Positions 34,035 to 42,633 are shown, numbered from the stretch's first letter. The stretch: DNA of 64,000 nucleotides from DATBHW01 sp035307385 (GCA_035307385.1 DATGID010000022.1:48164-112163); one strand, 5' to 3'. Notes: a model not told the origin generated them from the sequence alone. Made by a program: numbers and translations.

Positions 34035-34341
34035 TCTTGCAACCGTTCTTTCTGCCATACTTGAGGATATGCCTCAGGTACGTGTGGGAACACATCTCAA
34101 TCATACCAATTTTCTCATTGGGGACAAGGTCTTTGCCTTTCTCCAGGGCGAGGGTGTGGCGCTCAAACTGCCGAAAACAACCATTCAAGCGCTTATCGAA
34201 GTAAAGCTGGCGGCGCCGCTGGTGATGGGCAAGAGGACCATGAAGGAATGGGCGGTTATCCAGCATGAGCATCCAGAAGAATACAGGCAAGATGCAGCGC
34301 TATTCAAAGAATCCATCGCCTTTGTTTCCTCACAAACATGA
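34021..34341 (+). CDS. Small conserved TfoX/MmcQ-like protein
   Basis: 106 residues, starting inside the preceding gene (14-bp overlap). VFAFLQGEGVALKLPKTTIQALIE and LVMGKRTMKEWAVIQHEHPEEYRQDAALFKESIAFV resemble the core of TfoX-N/YjbR-like domains, small proteins of uncertain, possibly DNA-linked, function. Coupled translation with the nucleotidyltransferase-like gene suggests a joint role, but the pair is not a toxin-antitoxin arrangement I recognise. Confidence 0.6.
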   Translation: MADSDLATVLSAILEDMPQVRVGTHLNHTNFLIGDKVFAFLQGEGVALKLPKTTIQALIEVKLAAPLVMGKRTMKEWAVIQHEHPEEYRQDAALFKESIAFVSSQT

Positions 34342-34392
34342 AAGACGACCGACAACAACACAGCGCTGCCAACCAGCGCCAGGTGCTCTGCC

Positions 34393-35823
34393 ATGACCGC
34401 TTCTGAACAAGCCAGAAATCAACGTTCGCTCTTCGATGCCGATGAGACGCCCGGCGCTGCTGTGCCCGAACCGGCCAGCGACGCGCGTATGCCGCTGGCA
34501 GCGCGCATGCGCCCGCGCACGCTGGATGAAATCGTCGGGCAGGAGCATATCATCGGCGCAGACAAGGTGCTGCGCCGCGCCATCGAAAGCGACCATGTGC
34601 CGTCGATGATTCTGTGGGGGCCACCGGGCACCGGCAAGACCACCCTGGCCGAAGTCATTGCCGGAGCCACGCACGCTTATTTCATCCGTCTGAGCGCCGT
34701 GACGGCGGGCGTGGTGGAACTGCGCAAAGCCGTCGAAACCGCCAACGAGCGCCGCAAAGCCTATAACCAGCGTACCATCCTCTTCATCGACGAGATTCAT
34801 CGTTTCAATAAGGCCCAGCAAGACGCTGTGTTGCCGCATGTCGAGCGCGGCGTGGTCATCCTGATCGGCGCGACCACCGAAAACCCCAGCTTCGAGGTCA
34901 ACGCCGCGCTGCTCTCACGCTCGCGCGTCTTTACTCTGCGCGCCCTGACCGATGAGCAGATCGAAGCCATCATCGAGCGCGCGCTGACTGACCCGGAACG
35001 CGGCCTGGGTCGTCGCCAGGCCAGTTTGCAGCCCGATGCCCTCAGTTTTCTGGCGGTCAGCGCCAACGGCGACGCGCGCACCGCGCTCAACGCGCTGGAA
35101 CTGGCGGCGGATGCTGCTCTGCCAGACGAAACCGGCCAGCGTGTCATTACCGTCGCGGTCATCGAGGGCGCGCTTCAGCACCGCGCTCTGCTCTACGACA
35201 AAGCGGGCGAAGAGCACTATAACCTCATCTCGGCCTTGCATAAGGCACTGCGCGGCTCCGACCCCGACGCGGGCCTCTACTGGCTGGCGCGCATGCTGGA
35301 GGGGGGCGAAGACCCGCTCTACGTCGTGCGGCGGCTCATTCGCTTTGCCAGCGAAGATGTGGGCCTGGCCGACCCGCAGGCGCTGGTGCTCGCCATGGCG
35401 GCGCAGCAGGCAGTACATTTCATCGGCATGCCCGAAGGCAAGCTGGCCCTGGCGCAGTTGGTTGTCTATCTGGCCGCCGCACCCAAGAGCAATGCCCTTT
35501 ACATCGCGTACGGGCGCATCGAGCAGGATGTGCAGCAGACACGCAACGACCCGGTTCCGCTCTGGATTCGCAACGCCCCCACGCAGTTGATGAAAGACCT
35601 GGACTATAGCAAAGGCTACATCTACAGCCACGATGTCTACGCGCAGATGGCCGTCGACGACCCGACGCGCCCGCCGCCAGAGGCTCTTCAGGAATATCTG
35701 CCCGACAACCTCAAAGGGCGGCGCTATTATGAGCCAACGCCTTTTGGCGAAGAGGGCGCGATCAAAAGCTGGCTGGAAAAGCGCCGCCAGCGCCAGGAGC
35801 AACCACCAGAAGACCAGCGCTAG
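34393..35823 (+). CDS. rarA: Replication-associated recombination protein A (AAA+ ATPase)
   Basis: A 476-residue RarA/MgsA (Mgs1/WRNIP1 family). MPLAARMRPRTLDEIVGQEHIIG, Walker A LWGPPGTGKTTLAEVIA, Walker B TILFIDEIHRFNKAQQDAVLPHVE, sensor TTENPSFEVNAALLSRSRV, and the C-terminal MgsA domain (EEHYNLISALHKALRGSDPDAGLYWLARMLEGGEDP, ending LPDNLKGRRYYEPT). It acts at stalled replication forks as a tetramer. The N-terminal tail contains QRSLFD, which resembles a sliding-clamp-binding peptide. No clear ribosome binding site is visible upstream. Confidence 0.96.
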   Translation: MTASEQARNQRSLFDADETPGAAVPEPASDARMPLAARMRPRTLDEIVGQEHIIGADKVLRRAIESDHVPSMILWGPPGTGKTTLAEVIAGATHAYFIRLSAVTAGVVELRKAVETANERRKAYNQRTILFIDEIHRFNKAQQDAVLPHVERGVVILIGATTENPSFEVNAALLSRSRVFTLRALTDEQIEAIIERALTDPERGLGRRQASLQPDALSFLAVSANGDARTALNALELAADAALPDETGQRVITVAVIEGALQHRALLYDKAGEEHYNLISALHKALRGSDPDAGLYWLARMLEGGEDPLYVVRRLIRFASEDVGLADPQALVLAMAAQQAVHFIGMPEGKLALAQLVVYLAAAPKSNALYIAYGRIEQDVQQTRNDPVPLWIRNAPTQLMKDLDYSKGYIYSHDVYAQMAVDDPTRPPPEALQEYLPDNLKGRRYYEPTPFGEEGAIKSWLEKRRQRQEQPPEDQR

Positions 35824-35845
35824 CAACAACGGGCAGATTGTGAGA

Positions 35846-36439
35846 ATGCACATGCATAACAAGGTTCAGACGGTTGTCTGGGAGGCGCAGCAGTGGCCCG
35901 GCATGGAATATCTGCGGCTGGAGGAACGCGCCAGCGAGATCATTGCCGATGGAACGGTCATCATGGTCGAGGATAACCTCCCGCTGCGGATACACTACAC
36001 CGTTCGCTGCAACCCTGGTTGGGCTGTGCGGCAGGTAGCCGTCGAGGTTGACGGCTATGCCGCCCCCAGGCAGAGACTAACCGCCGATGGCGCGGGCGTT
36101 TGGCACAAAGCGCCAAACACGCCGCTTGACCATCTGGCGGGGTGCATCGATGTGGATATTGCCGCCACGCCCTTCACCAACACACTGCCCATTCGCCGTC
36201 TGGGCCTTCAGCCGGATGAGTCAGCCGAGATCGAGGTAGCTTATATCACCATTCCCGAGCTTTCCCTGAGCGCGGCCAGGCAGCGCTATACCTGCCTGGA
36301 GATGGGCCAGCAGGGCGGACGCTATCGCTACGAAAGCCTGGACAGTGGCTTTACCGCCGAACTCACCGTCGATGCCAATGGGCTGGTAATCGACTACCAG
36401 GAACTCTGGAAGCGCCGCTGGCCGCGCCAAGCTGCTTAG
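35846..36439 (+). CDS. Putative glycolipid-binding (DUF1089-like) protein
   Basis: 197 residues from ATG 35846, 22 bp after rarA; GTG 35840 and ATG 35852 are alternative starts and no strong ribosome binding site decides between them. The pattern VVWEAQQWPGMEYLRLEE, IHYTVRCNPGWAVRQVAVEVDG, CIDVDIAATPFTNTLPIRRLGL, ITIPELSLSAARQRYTC, RYRYESLDSGFTAELTVDANGLVIDY is that of the putative glycolipid-binding family. No signal peptide, so the product is cytoplasmic. Biochemical role is not established. Confidence 0.82.
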   Translation: MHMHNKVQTVVWEAQQWPGMEYLRLEERASEIIADGTVIMVEDNLPLRIHYTVRCNPGWAVRQVAVEVDGYAAPRQRLTADGAGVWHKAPNTPLDHLAGCIDVDIAATPFTNTLPIRRLGLQPDESAEIEVAYITIPELSLSAARQRYTCLEMGQQGGRYRYESLDSGFTAELTVDANGLVIDYQELWKRRWPRQAA

Positions 36440-36455
36440 CTCGAGCGTGTGAGCG

Positions 36456-36845
36456 TCACATCGGCTCCAGCCGCAGGGTCGTCGGCAAGATTTCATCGCG
36501 CACCATCGAGGGCATCTCAGAAGAATTGCTATACTTCTGGCGATAGGCGTCACTGACCCGCGTAACAGAGGTGAGATCATTCGCGGGGATGGCGCGCACA
36601 GGTATGCGTCGCCCGGCAACGTGAAGCGTTGCCGTCGGGTTGGCTTTGATCTCTTGATACCAGCGGCCAGCATTCCCACGCACCGAACGCACAAACACGT
36701 CATCGCCCACCAAAACGACCCAAATCGTGGTGCGATGGGGCGTGGCGGCGGCTCCAGGCCGCCGTGTCTCGATTTGAATCTCCTCTTCCCGCGCCAGTTG
36801 ATTCTTGAGGTTTGCGTCAAAGCGCTTTGGCACTGCTGTACTCAT
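36456..36845 (-). CDS. DUF2255-like small protein
   Basis: 129 residues from ATG 36845 with GGAGGA upstream; the longer frame to 37073 is not supported. The core EIQIETRRPGAAATPHRTTIWVVLVGDDVFVRSVRGNAGRWYQEI and RIPVRAIPA matches the DUF2255 family, whose beta-barrel resembles flavin/deazaflavin-binding folds. Function unknown. Convergent with the glycolipid-binding-like gene, 16 bp apart. Confidence 0.75.
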   Translation of the reverse strand: MSTAVPKRFDANLKNQLAREEEIQIETRRPGAAATPHRTTIWVVLVGDDVFVRSVRGNAGRWYQEIKANPTATLHVAGRRIPVRAIPANDLTSVTRVSDAYRQKYSNSSEMPSMVRDEILPTTLRLEPM

Positions 36846-37020
36846 AGCTGTTCCTCCAGCCTGTCTCTTGGCAACTTGCCGCAACAGCGTTTTTGGCTTG
36901 TCTCTCCAACAGAGCGCCTCACTCTGCTTCATGCGCTGTACCTGCAATCCATATGCCTCCAGCGCCCCCGGCCAGGTGCTATACTGCATCGGCAGGTATC
37001 TGCTTAGAAGGAGGCACCAA

Positions 37021-37283
37021 ATGGGCAAGCACGCAGAAAACTGGCGCGGAGAAAACAGCGAGGACAGCATCATCCGCTTTTGAGCCTACCAGCAAGCGGC
37101 GCAGGGGCTACCCATCCGAAACGGCGGTGAAGCGCGGGACGCGCATCGTGCATCGGCACAAAGAACTGGATGAAAAGCTGGGGAAAGAAGACCTGTGCCC
37201 ATGCGGCTCTGGACGCCGCTTTCAAGCGCTGCTGTCGCAACGGCGGCAGATATGATGGCGCGCGGCGCGATTACTACTTTTAG
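37021..37283 (+). pseudogene. SEC-C zinc-motif small protein gene with two +1 frameshifts
   Basis: An AAGGAGG site precedes ATG 37021 (MGKHAENWRGENSEDSIIRF), then TGA. Removing one T from the TTTT near 37080 continues the frame as EPTSKRRRGYPSETAVKRGTRIVH and KELDEKLGKEDLCPCGSGRRF. Removing one T from CGCTTTCAAG near 37220 then completes the SEC-C motif (CPCGSGRRFKRCC) and runs to TAG at 37281-37283. Both breaks fall in T runs, so either real decay or sequencing error could be the cause. SEC-C motifs bind zinc and are found in SecA and many small proteins. Confidence 0.72.
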
Positions 37284-37311
37284 AGATTGAGTTCGGCAGA
37301 GCAAGCATAGC

Positions 37312-37350
37312 AAGAGGCCCAGGCAGTTTTTTTGACTGCCTGGGCCTCTT
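37312..37350. terminator. Perfect 16-bp hairpin with T-rich loop between SEC-C relic and mscL
   Basis: AAGAGGCCCAGGCAGT pairs exactly with 37335-37350 around a TTTTTTG loop, positioned 5 bp from the mscL stop on the minus strand. Confidence 0.78.
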
Positions 37351-37354
37351 GTGC

Positions 37355-37843
37355 TCAAGAAATGGAGTATGGATTTTGGGGTTCAGCAGGTGTGGTCGGC
37401 GCGCCAACGGCAGCAAGCTCAGAGGTGCAGAAGCCGCAGCGCGTCGCCTTGATGGGAATCTGGTTGAGGCAGAAGGGGCATTCGCGGGTCGTTACCTCGG
37501 GCTTCTTTTCACGCTTTTTCATCTCGTCCAGAAACGCCGTCATCGGGCGCACCACAAAAAGGAAAATAACAAGAGAGAGGATGACAAAGCTAACCAAAGC
37601 GTTGATGAAGTCGCCAAGGTGAAAATCGCTTCCATGGATGGTGACAATCCAACTAGGAAAACTGAACTTTCCGGGAATGCTGATGAGTGGGGTTATCAAG
37701 TCCTTGACGAACGACTGAACGAGACTGGAAAATGCCGCGCCAACCACAAAGGCAACCGCCAAATCAATCAGGTTACCCCGCAAGAGAAAATCTTTGAATC
37801 CCTTCAGCAAGAAAAAATCTTTGAACCCCTTAAACAACCCCAT
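37355..37843 (-). CDS. mscL: Large-conductance mechanosensitive channel with C-terminal zinc ribbon
   Basis: 162 residues from ATG 37843 (GGAGGG upstream). The MscL signature follows a short N-terminal helix: FLLRGNLIDLAVAFVVGAAFSSLVQSFVKDLITPLI, and TM2 is LGDFINALVSFVILSLVIFLFVV. Two features depart from the family norm (~130-150 residues). The amphipathic start is a near repeat (LFKGFKDFF, LLKGFKDFLL). The cytoplasmic tail ends with a zinc ribbon (CPFCLNQIPIKATRCGFC) instead of only the helical bundle. The channel opens under membrane tension to release solutes on hypo-osmotic shock. Confidence 0.92.
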   Translation of the reverse strand: MGLFKGFKDFFLLKGFKDFLLRGNLIDLAVAFVVGAAFSSLVQSFVKDLITPLISIPGKFSFPSWIVTIHGSDFHLGDFINALVSFVILSLVIFLFVVRPMTAFLDEMKKREKKPEVTTRECPFCLNQIPIKATRCGFCTSELAAVGAPTTPAEPQNPYSIS

Positions 37844-37999
37844 TGCTAGCCCTCCATTCGACACACTACTTGCCCGCGCCACAGCATGGCCGGGGCTTCC
37901 GTCGTTTTCCCTCCCTCACCAGGACGATGCATTGTGTTGGGGGAAGTCGGCGCCTACGATAGCATGGGCTATGGTAGGCGTCAAGACGGCTTTCAGCGC

Positions 38000-39016
38000 T
38001 TACTCAATAGCGTCCGGCCCTGATGAGAGGCGCGCGGCCAGGGTCAAGCGCAGCAACTGTGTCAGTGGTTCGCCTGTCGGCGGCTGAGAGGTCGGGTCAT
38101 CGGGATTAGTCAGATGGACGATCACCAGATCGAACGCCGGGATGACCAGCAGGAATTGCCCGCCCATGCCATAGCTGGCAAAAGAGCCAGCGGGCAAGGG
38201 CACCCCATGAAACAGGTTGCCATCGACGCACACCCACCACAGATAGCCGAAGCCTGTCCCACCACGCGCGGGCGTCTGCGCCGTTGTGCTCGCCGCTACC
38301 CACTCCCGCGAGAGCATCTGCTGGTCTTGCCATTGTCCCTGCCGCAGATAGAGCAAGCCAAAGCGTGCCAGGTCGCGGGCCGAGAGACGAAACGAGTATA
38401 ACGGATGCAGCGAATGGGGCTGCGTGACATATTTCATCTCGTGCGCGCGATAATCCTGCATCTGAAGCGGCTGCGCGATGCGCCGCTCGAACTCCTCAAA
38501 GATGCGCGTGCCGGTGCACTGCTCGAAGATTGTCAAGAGCGCGTTGAAATCCCAGTTGTTGTAGTGCCAGAACGTGCCGGGGGCATGGCTGCCACGCGCG
38601 GGCAAGCGCGCGCGTTCAGCAGGGGGCACGTAGTTGGCGGGATGATAGACGCCGGAGCGCGAGGTCAGCAGGTCGGCAATCGTCGCCTGCTTTTCCTCGG
38701 CGCTCAGTGCTGGCTCGGTATCATCCATCCCCAGGTCGGCCAGCGTCCAGGCCAGATCGATGTGCCCCTCGGCCACATGTACGCCATACAACGCGCTGAG
38801 CAGCGCTTTGCGGATGGAGCGGCAGTTAAAAGGGCGCGCCACATCGCCCCACATGGCAAGCGCCGCGCCATTTATAACTATCATCACCGCCCGCGAACCG
38901 ATCAACCCCGCGTAGTCCATAGCCCGGCTAAGCAGATCGTTTGACCAACCGATTGTTTCGAGAAGGGCAGGCATTTCCCAAGCCTGCCCTGGATAGCGCG
39001 CCGCATCGGGTATCAT
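38000..39016 (-). CDS. Beta-lactamase-family (class C-like) serine hydrolase
   Basis: A 338-residue penicillin-binding-protein-like hydrolase. The SxxK motif is in CRSIRKALLSALYG, the YxN-type motif in WHYNNWDFNALL, and YGMGGQ probably substitutes for the KTG/HxG strand. No signal peptide is visible, so it is likely cytoplasmic and may act as an esterase or D-aminopeptidase rather than a resistance enzyme. The start overlaps the stop of the upstream double-GNAT gene by 4 bp (ATGA), making it the last gene of the rsgA operon. Confidence 0.85.
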   Translation of the reverse strand: MIPDAARYPGQAWEMPALLETIGWSNDLLSRAMDYAGLIGSRAVMIVINGAALAMWGDVARPFNCRSIRKALLSALYGVHVAEGHIDLAWTLADLGMDDTEPALSAEEKQATIADLLTSRSGVYHPANYVPPAERARLPARGSHAPGTFWHYNNWDFNALLTIFEQCTGTRIFEEFERRIAQPLQMQDYRAHEMKYVTQPHSLHPLYSFRLSARDLARFGLLYLRQGQWQDQQMLSREWVAASTTAQTPARGGTGFGYLWWVCVDGNLFHGVPLPAGSFASYGMGGQFLLVIPAFDLVIVHLTNPDDPTSQPPTGEPLTQLLRLTLAARLSSGPDAIE

Positions 39017-39936
39017 CCGTGGTCTGTGGCCTTCTCTTCACCAACGCTCAGCGTGTAATAGTCATAGGTCGCGCGCACCTGGAAGCCACAGGAGCTATAG
39101 AGATTGAAGGCTCGGGTGTTGTCCACATCGACATCCAGCATGACCGCTTCCTGCGGGTCGGCAGCGCGGGCGATGCGAATGGCCTCTTCGAGCATCTGGC
39201 GGCCATAGCCGTGTCTCTGGTAGGCTGGCGCAATAGCGAAGCCATAGATGCCCGTCTCGTGGTCCTCGCTGGTCAGGCGAAACGTGCCCACCGGTTCGGC
39301 TGGCTCAGACCCTTCAGCGGGCAGCGTGGCAATATATGTCCTGCCACTTTGCTCTTGCATATGGCGGATGAGACGCTGGCGCACTCCATCTTCGTCCTCC
39401 TCAAAGCTGCTGGCATGGATGGAAACCAGCGCTTCGAGATCAGCAAAGTCGGCAAGGCGAACGCTCAGGCCGGAAGCGGGTGCCTGGCGTGGTTGAAACA
39501 CGCCCAGCGCCATCTCGTGTTCGGCGAAGTCGAAGCGGGCCGCGAAATGCTCCGCAAACGCTTTCCCTGCAACAGCGCGGCGCTCACAAATCAAGATGAT
39601 TCGCTCGATACCAGCACGCCGACATTCCTCATGGGCTGCAACGAGCAGCGCGTGAGCAATGCCGCGTCGTCGATAGGCCGGATGCACCAGGATGATGGTT
39701 TCACGCTCTTTGGGATCGTAGTGATCCATGAAGAGATAGCCCACCAGCCTGCCATCCAGATAGCAGCAGAAATCCAATGGCGCGAGGCCAGGGCGCGCTT
39801 GCAGCATGTTCCAGCTTATGCGCACCGGAGCAGGCTCCTCGGCTTCGCAGGCGTCCACCAGTTGACGGATAGTGTTGAGCGTATCCTGATCGAGATGGAG
39901 CGGCATCTCAATGGTGTATGCCTGATAATTTGACAC
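39013..39936 (-). CDS. Tandem GNAT acetyltransferase
   Basis: 307 residues from GTG 39936. The codons AAG GAG AGA just before it, read as KER in the longer frame, form the ribosome binding site. Two GNAT domains lie in tandem: the first has IILVHPAYRRRGIAHALLVAAHEECRRAG, the second FAIAPAYQRHGYGRQMLEEAIRIARA and ends VDNTRAFNLYSSCGFQVRATYDYYTL. Both acetyl-CoA loops (RRGIAHAL and RHGYGRQM) look intact. Such tandem enzymes modify amines of antibiotics or small molecules such as mycothiol precursors; the substrate is unknown here. Confidence 0.85.
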   Translation of the reverse strand: MSNYQAYTIEMPLHLDQDTLNTIRQLVDACEAEEPAPVRISWNMLQARPGLAPLDFCCYLDGRLVGYLFMDHYDPKERETIILVHPAYRRRGIAHALLVAAHEECRRAGIERIILICERRAVAGKAFAEHFAARFDFAEHEMALGVFQPRQAPASGLSVRLADFADLEALVSIHASSFEEDEDGVRQRLIRHMQEQSGRTYIATLPAEGSEPAEPVGTFRLTSEDHETGIYGFAIAPAYQRHGYGRQMLEEAIRIARAADPQEAVMLDVDVDNTRAFNLYSSCGFQVRATYDYYTLSVGEEKATDHG

Positions 39937-39954
39937 GTTTCTCTCCTTCATTGT

Positions 39955-41238
39955 TCAAAGACTCCCCAGGAAGTCCAGCACCAGCCGGTTAAACGCTTCC
40001 GGCTGCTCCATCGAGGGCAGATGCGCCACGCCCGGCATCACCACTTTTCGCGCGCCCGCGATGCCGCGCTCCAGCACGTCGGCGGATGCCAGCTTATCCG
40101 GTACATCCTGATCGCCCACCAGCACCAGCGTGGGCACGTGAATCTCTGCCAGCCGCGCGATGGCAGGCGGCTCCAGGCCCTGCTGCTGACCTTGCTCCTG
40201 TTCGGGGGCGCGCTCGAAGTTGTGAGTGTTCATGCGGCGCACCTCTTCGCGCATCACGGCAGGAGCGGAGCCGGGGCTGCGCCCAGGACCATCGACCCAG
40301 AGTTGCAACTCAAGTTCGACGGCCTGGGCGATATCGCCGCCTTCGGCTGCGGCGTCAATCTCTTTCCAGCGCTCCAGCAAGAAATCGGATGGCTGTTCGC
40401 CGCTTACACCAGAGCCAATCAGCACCAGCGCCGCCACCATCTCGGGGTGTTCCAGCGCGAAATCAATCGCCAGATAGCCGCCCATCGACGACCCGACCAG
40501 ATAGGCACGCTCGACGCCCAGAAAACGCAGCAATTGAGACAGGTCTTCGCGATTGGAGTATGGACCCGGCGGTATTCTCGACCAGCCAAAGCCGCGCAAG
40601 TCGTAACGAATGGCCCGATAGTGCTGCGCGAAGCTCTCCCACTGGGCATTCCACATCTGGGAGTTGGTCAGGCCAGAATGCAAGAAAACCAACGGATGCC
40701 CCTCGCCAGCCACTTCATAGTAGAGCTTTGTCCCATTTATATCAGCCGAACCAACGGTTGCCATGACCTGAAAACCTAGCCTTTCATACAGGTGTTGTGC
40801 CGGAAGGTTGCCTTTCGTCACAAACAGCGACAGTTCCTGATGCCCTTGAGCAAGCAAGGCATTAGCACTCTTTTGAATCAAGAAGCGACCCATCCCCTGA
40901 TTTTGAGCCGTTGGATGCGTCATCACATAGGCCAGCAGCGGCTGCTCGTGCCACCAGGTGACCAGAGTGCAGGCCAGCGGCTCGCCCCATTCCTCAATCA
41001 GGAAGGAGCACGATTCCAGCAGCGTACCCGTCTGCCACGTTCCGGCGAACGTATCTTGCATCGCTTGCAGCGCATCGTCCAGCGTTTCGCCCTCGTCATC
41101 AATCGTATCCTTGTAGGCGTCGAGCAGCAGCCGCGCCAGTGCTGGTATATCCTCGTTGGTGATGGTCCGACACTTCCAGGCACCCTCAGGTCGCTGTTCT
41201 GCCAGCCGAAGCCTCATTTTCATCCGCTCTAACGACAT
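39955..41238 (-). CDS. Fusion of GNAT acetyltransferase and alpha/beta hydrolase
   Basis: 427 residues from ATG 41238, which overlaps the upstream stop (TGATG). Residues ~20-160 form a GNAT domain (CRTITNEDIPALARLLLDAY, YVMTHPTAQNQGMGRFLIQKSANAL, LYERLGFQ). The rest (from ~165) is an alpha/beta hydrolase: INGTKLYYEVAGEGHPLVFLHSG, nucleophile elbow VGSSMGGYLA, VGDQDVPDK with acid Asp, and GVAHLPSMEQPEAF with catalytic His. There is no stop or linker-like gap between the domains. A single protein that might acylate and hydrolyse related substrates is unusual. Confidence 0.87.
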   Translation of the reverse strand: MSLERMKMRLRLAEQRPEGAWKCRTITNEDIPALARLLLDAYKDTIDDEGETLDDALQAMQDTFAGTWQTGTLLESCSFLIEEWGEPLACTLVTWWHEQPLLAYVMTHPTAQNQGMGRFLIQKSANALLAQGHQELSLFVTKGNLPAQHLYERLGFQVMATVGSADINGTKLYYEVAGEGHPLVFLHSGLTNSQMWNAQWESFAQHYRAIRYDLRGFGWSRIPPGPYSNREDLSQLLRFLGVERAYLVGSSMGGYLAIDFALEHPEMVAALVLIGSGVSGEQPSDFLLERWKEIDAAAEGGDIAQAVELELQLWVDGPGRSPGSAPAVMREEVRRMNTHNFERAPEQEQGQQQGLEPPAIARLAEIHVPTLVLVGDQDVPDKLASADVLERGIAGARKVVMPGVAHLPSMEQPEAFNRLVLDFLGSL

Positions 41239-41531
41239 CAAAGTCTCCCCCTCTCACCGTCTGCGTGTATGGTGGGTATCTTCTGCTCCAGGCGAAACGC
41301 ATCTTCCTCGACATGCAGCGCGGCTTTGCGCACCAGCGCGCTGGCATCCTTCTGGAGCCGTTTCACCTCCGAGATATATTGTTCATAGATGGCGTAGCCC
41401 ACGCGGCACGGGCAGAGATCGCGCACGGCTCGGGCGCGGGTACACTCATCGGGCACGTCCAGGTCTGCCAGGATACGGGCTATATCGATGGTGCGCGGCT
41501 GCTGCCAGCGCTGCTTTCTGGTGGTGTGCAT
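41238..41531 (-). CDS. Small HEAT-like conserved protein
   Basis: 97 residues from ATG 41531 with AGGAGGAG upstream; the longer frame is not supported. Mostly helical (IARILADLDVPDECTRARAVRDLCPC, YEQYISEVKRLQKDASALVRKAALHVEEDAFRLE), reminiscent of one to two HEAT repeats. The Cys pair in CPC may bind metal. It lies between rsgA and the GNAT-hydrolase fusion in the operon, with 16-bp and 1-bp spacings. Function unknown. Confidence 0.7.
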   Translation of the reverse strand: MHTTRKQRWQQPRTIDIARILADLDVPDECTRARAVRDLCPCRVGYAIYEQYISEVKRLQKDASALVRKAALHVEEDAFRLEQKIPTIHADGERGRL

Positions 41532-41547
41532 GCCTGCTCCTCCTTGT

Positions 41548-42633
41548 TTAGTCGTCATCTGCTTCCCAGTCTTCCAGCGCTGTGCCGCTTTCCTGACCAT
41601 TAAGGCGGCAATAGCTGTCGTAGCGCTCGCCATCAACGGCCCCTGCGGCAACGGCAGCGCGCACCGCGCAGTGGGGTTCGTGCAGGTGGCTGCAATCGGA
41701 AAGGCGGCACGTGCCGAGGTAGGGGCGAAACTCGGGGAAGCAGCGGTCAAGCCGAGCAGCCGACACATTGCCCAGGCCCAGCGCCCGAATGCCCGCCGTA
41801 TCGGCAATATAGCCGCCGCCTGGCCCATCCAGGGGATAGAAGCGCGTACCGGTCGTGGTGTGGCGACCCTTGCCGGTGGCGTCGCTCACCTCGCTCACGC
41901 GCCGACCAAGGTCGGGCTGTAAGACATTCAGCAGGCTCGATTTACCCACGCCCGACGGCCCCAGAAACGCCGACATGCGCCCGGCCAGTAAGCCGCGCAG
42001 TTCCTCCATACCCTCGCCAGACGCTGCGCTGGTCAGCACCACCGGATAGCCAGCGACGCGGTAAGCGTTCAGGCGTTCGGCCAGCCAGGGTTCGATGCCC
42101 AGGTCCACTTTGGTGATGCAGATCACCGCCGCCATGCGCTGCATCTCGGCCAGCACGAGAAAGCGGTCCAGCATGCGCAGATGGGGCGATGGATTGCGCG
42201 CCGCAAAGACGGCGATCATCTGATCCAGGCCCGCAACCGAGCGGACCTTGCCTCTGCCCTCATCGGGGTCAGCGCGAGCAAAGGAGCCGCCCGCGCGGGC
42301 AACGACCTCCTCGATCACACCCTTGCCGCCACCTGTGGGCAAGACGCGCACGCGGTCGCCCACGGCCACCGGGTCGTGCTCTTTGACGACGGCTTTCTGG
42401 ACACGCTTGTGCGCCGTGGCGCTGATAGGATATTCCAATTGTTTGCGCAGGCGGCCACGAATGGTGCAGAGCAGCGCGCCTTCTGGCGTTTCCACGCGAT
42501 ACATGCCGCGGCTGCCCTCGATGATCATGCCCTCGGCCAGATGCGGCGTGGCCTCAGCCGCAGGGTGGTCATTGGGTGGCTGGTTGGAAGCAGTATCTGA
42601 CTTGTTTGAAGAAAAAGTTTGTTTCGTGCTCAA
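41548..42633 (-). CDS. rsgA: Ribosome small-subunit-dependent GTPase A
   Basis: A 361-residue circularly permuted GTPase. OB domain follows a ~50-residue Ser/Pro-rich extension. The order of G motifs is permuted: G4 ICITKVDLG, then G1 FLGPSGVGKSSLLNVL, G3-like DTAG, and a C-terminal zinc knuckle (CRLSDCSHLHEPHCAV). RsgA matures the 30S ribosomal subunit. Here it is first gene of a five-gene minus-strand operon whose other members have no evident ribosome role. Confidence 0.95.
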   Translation of the reverse strand: MSTKQTFSSNKSDTASNQPPNDHPAAEATPHLAEGMIIEGSRGMYRVETPEGALLCTIRGRLRKQLEYPISATAHKRVQKAVVKEHDPVAVGDRVRVLPTGGGKGVIEEVVARAGGSFARADPDEGRGKVRSVAGLDQMIAVFAARNPSPHLRMLDRFLVLAEMQRMAAVICITKVDLGIEPWLAERLNAYRVAGYPVVLTSAASGEGMEELRGLLAGRMSAFLGPSGVGKSSLLNVLQPDLGRRVSEVSDATGKGRHTTTGTRFYPLDGPGGGYIADTAGIRALGLGNVSAARLDRCFPEFRPYLGTCRLSDCSHLHEPHCAVRAAVAAGAVDGERYDSYCRLNGQESGTALEDWEADDD

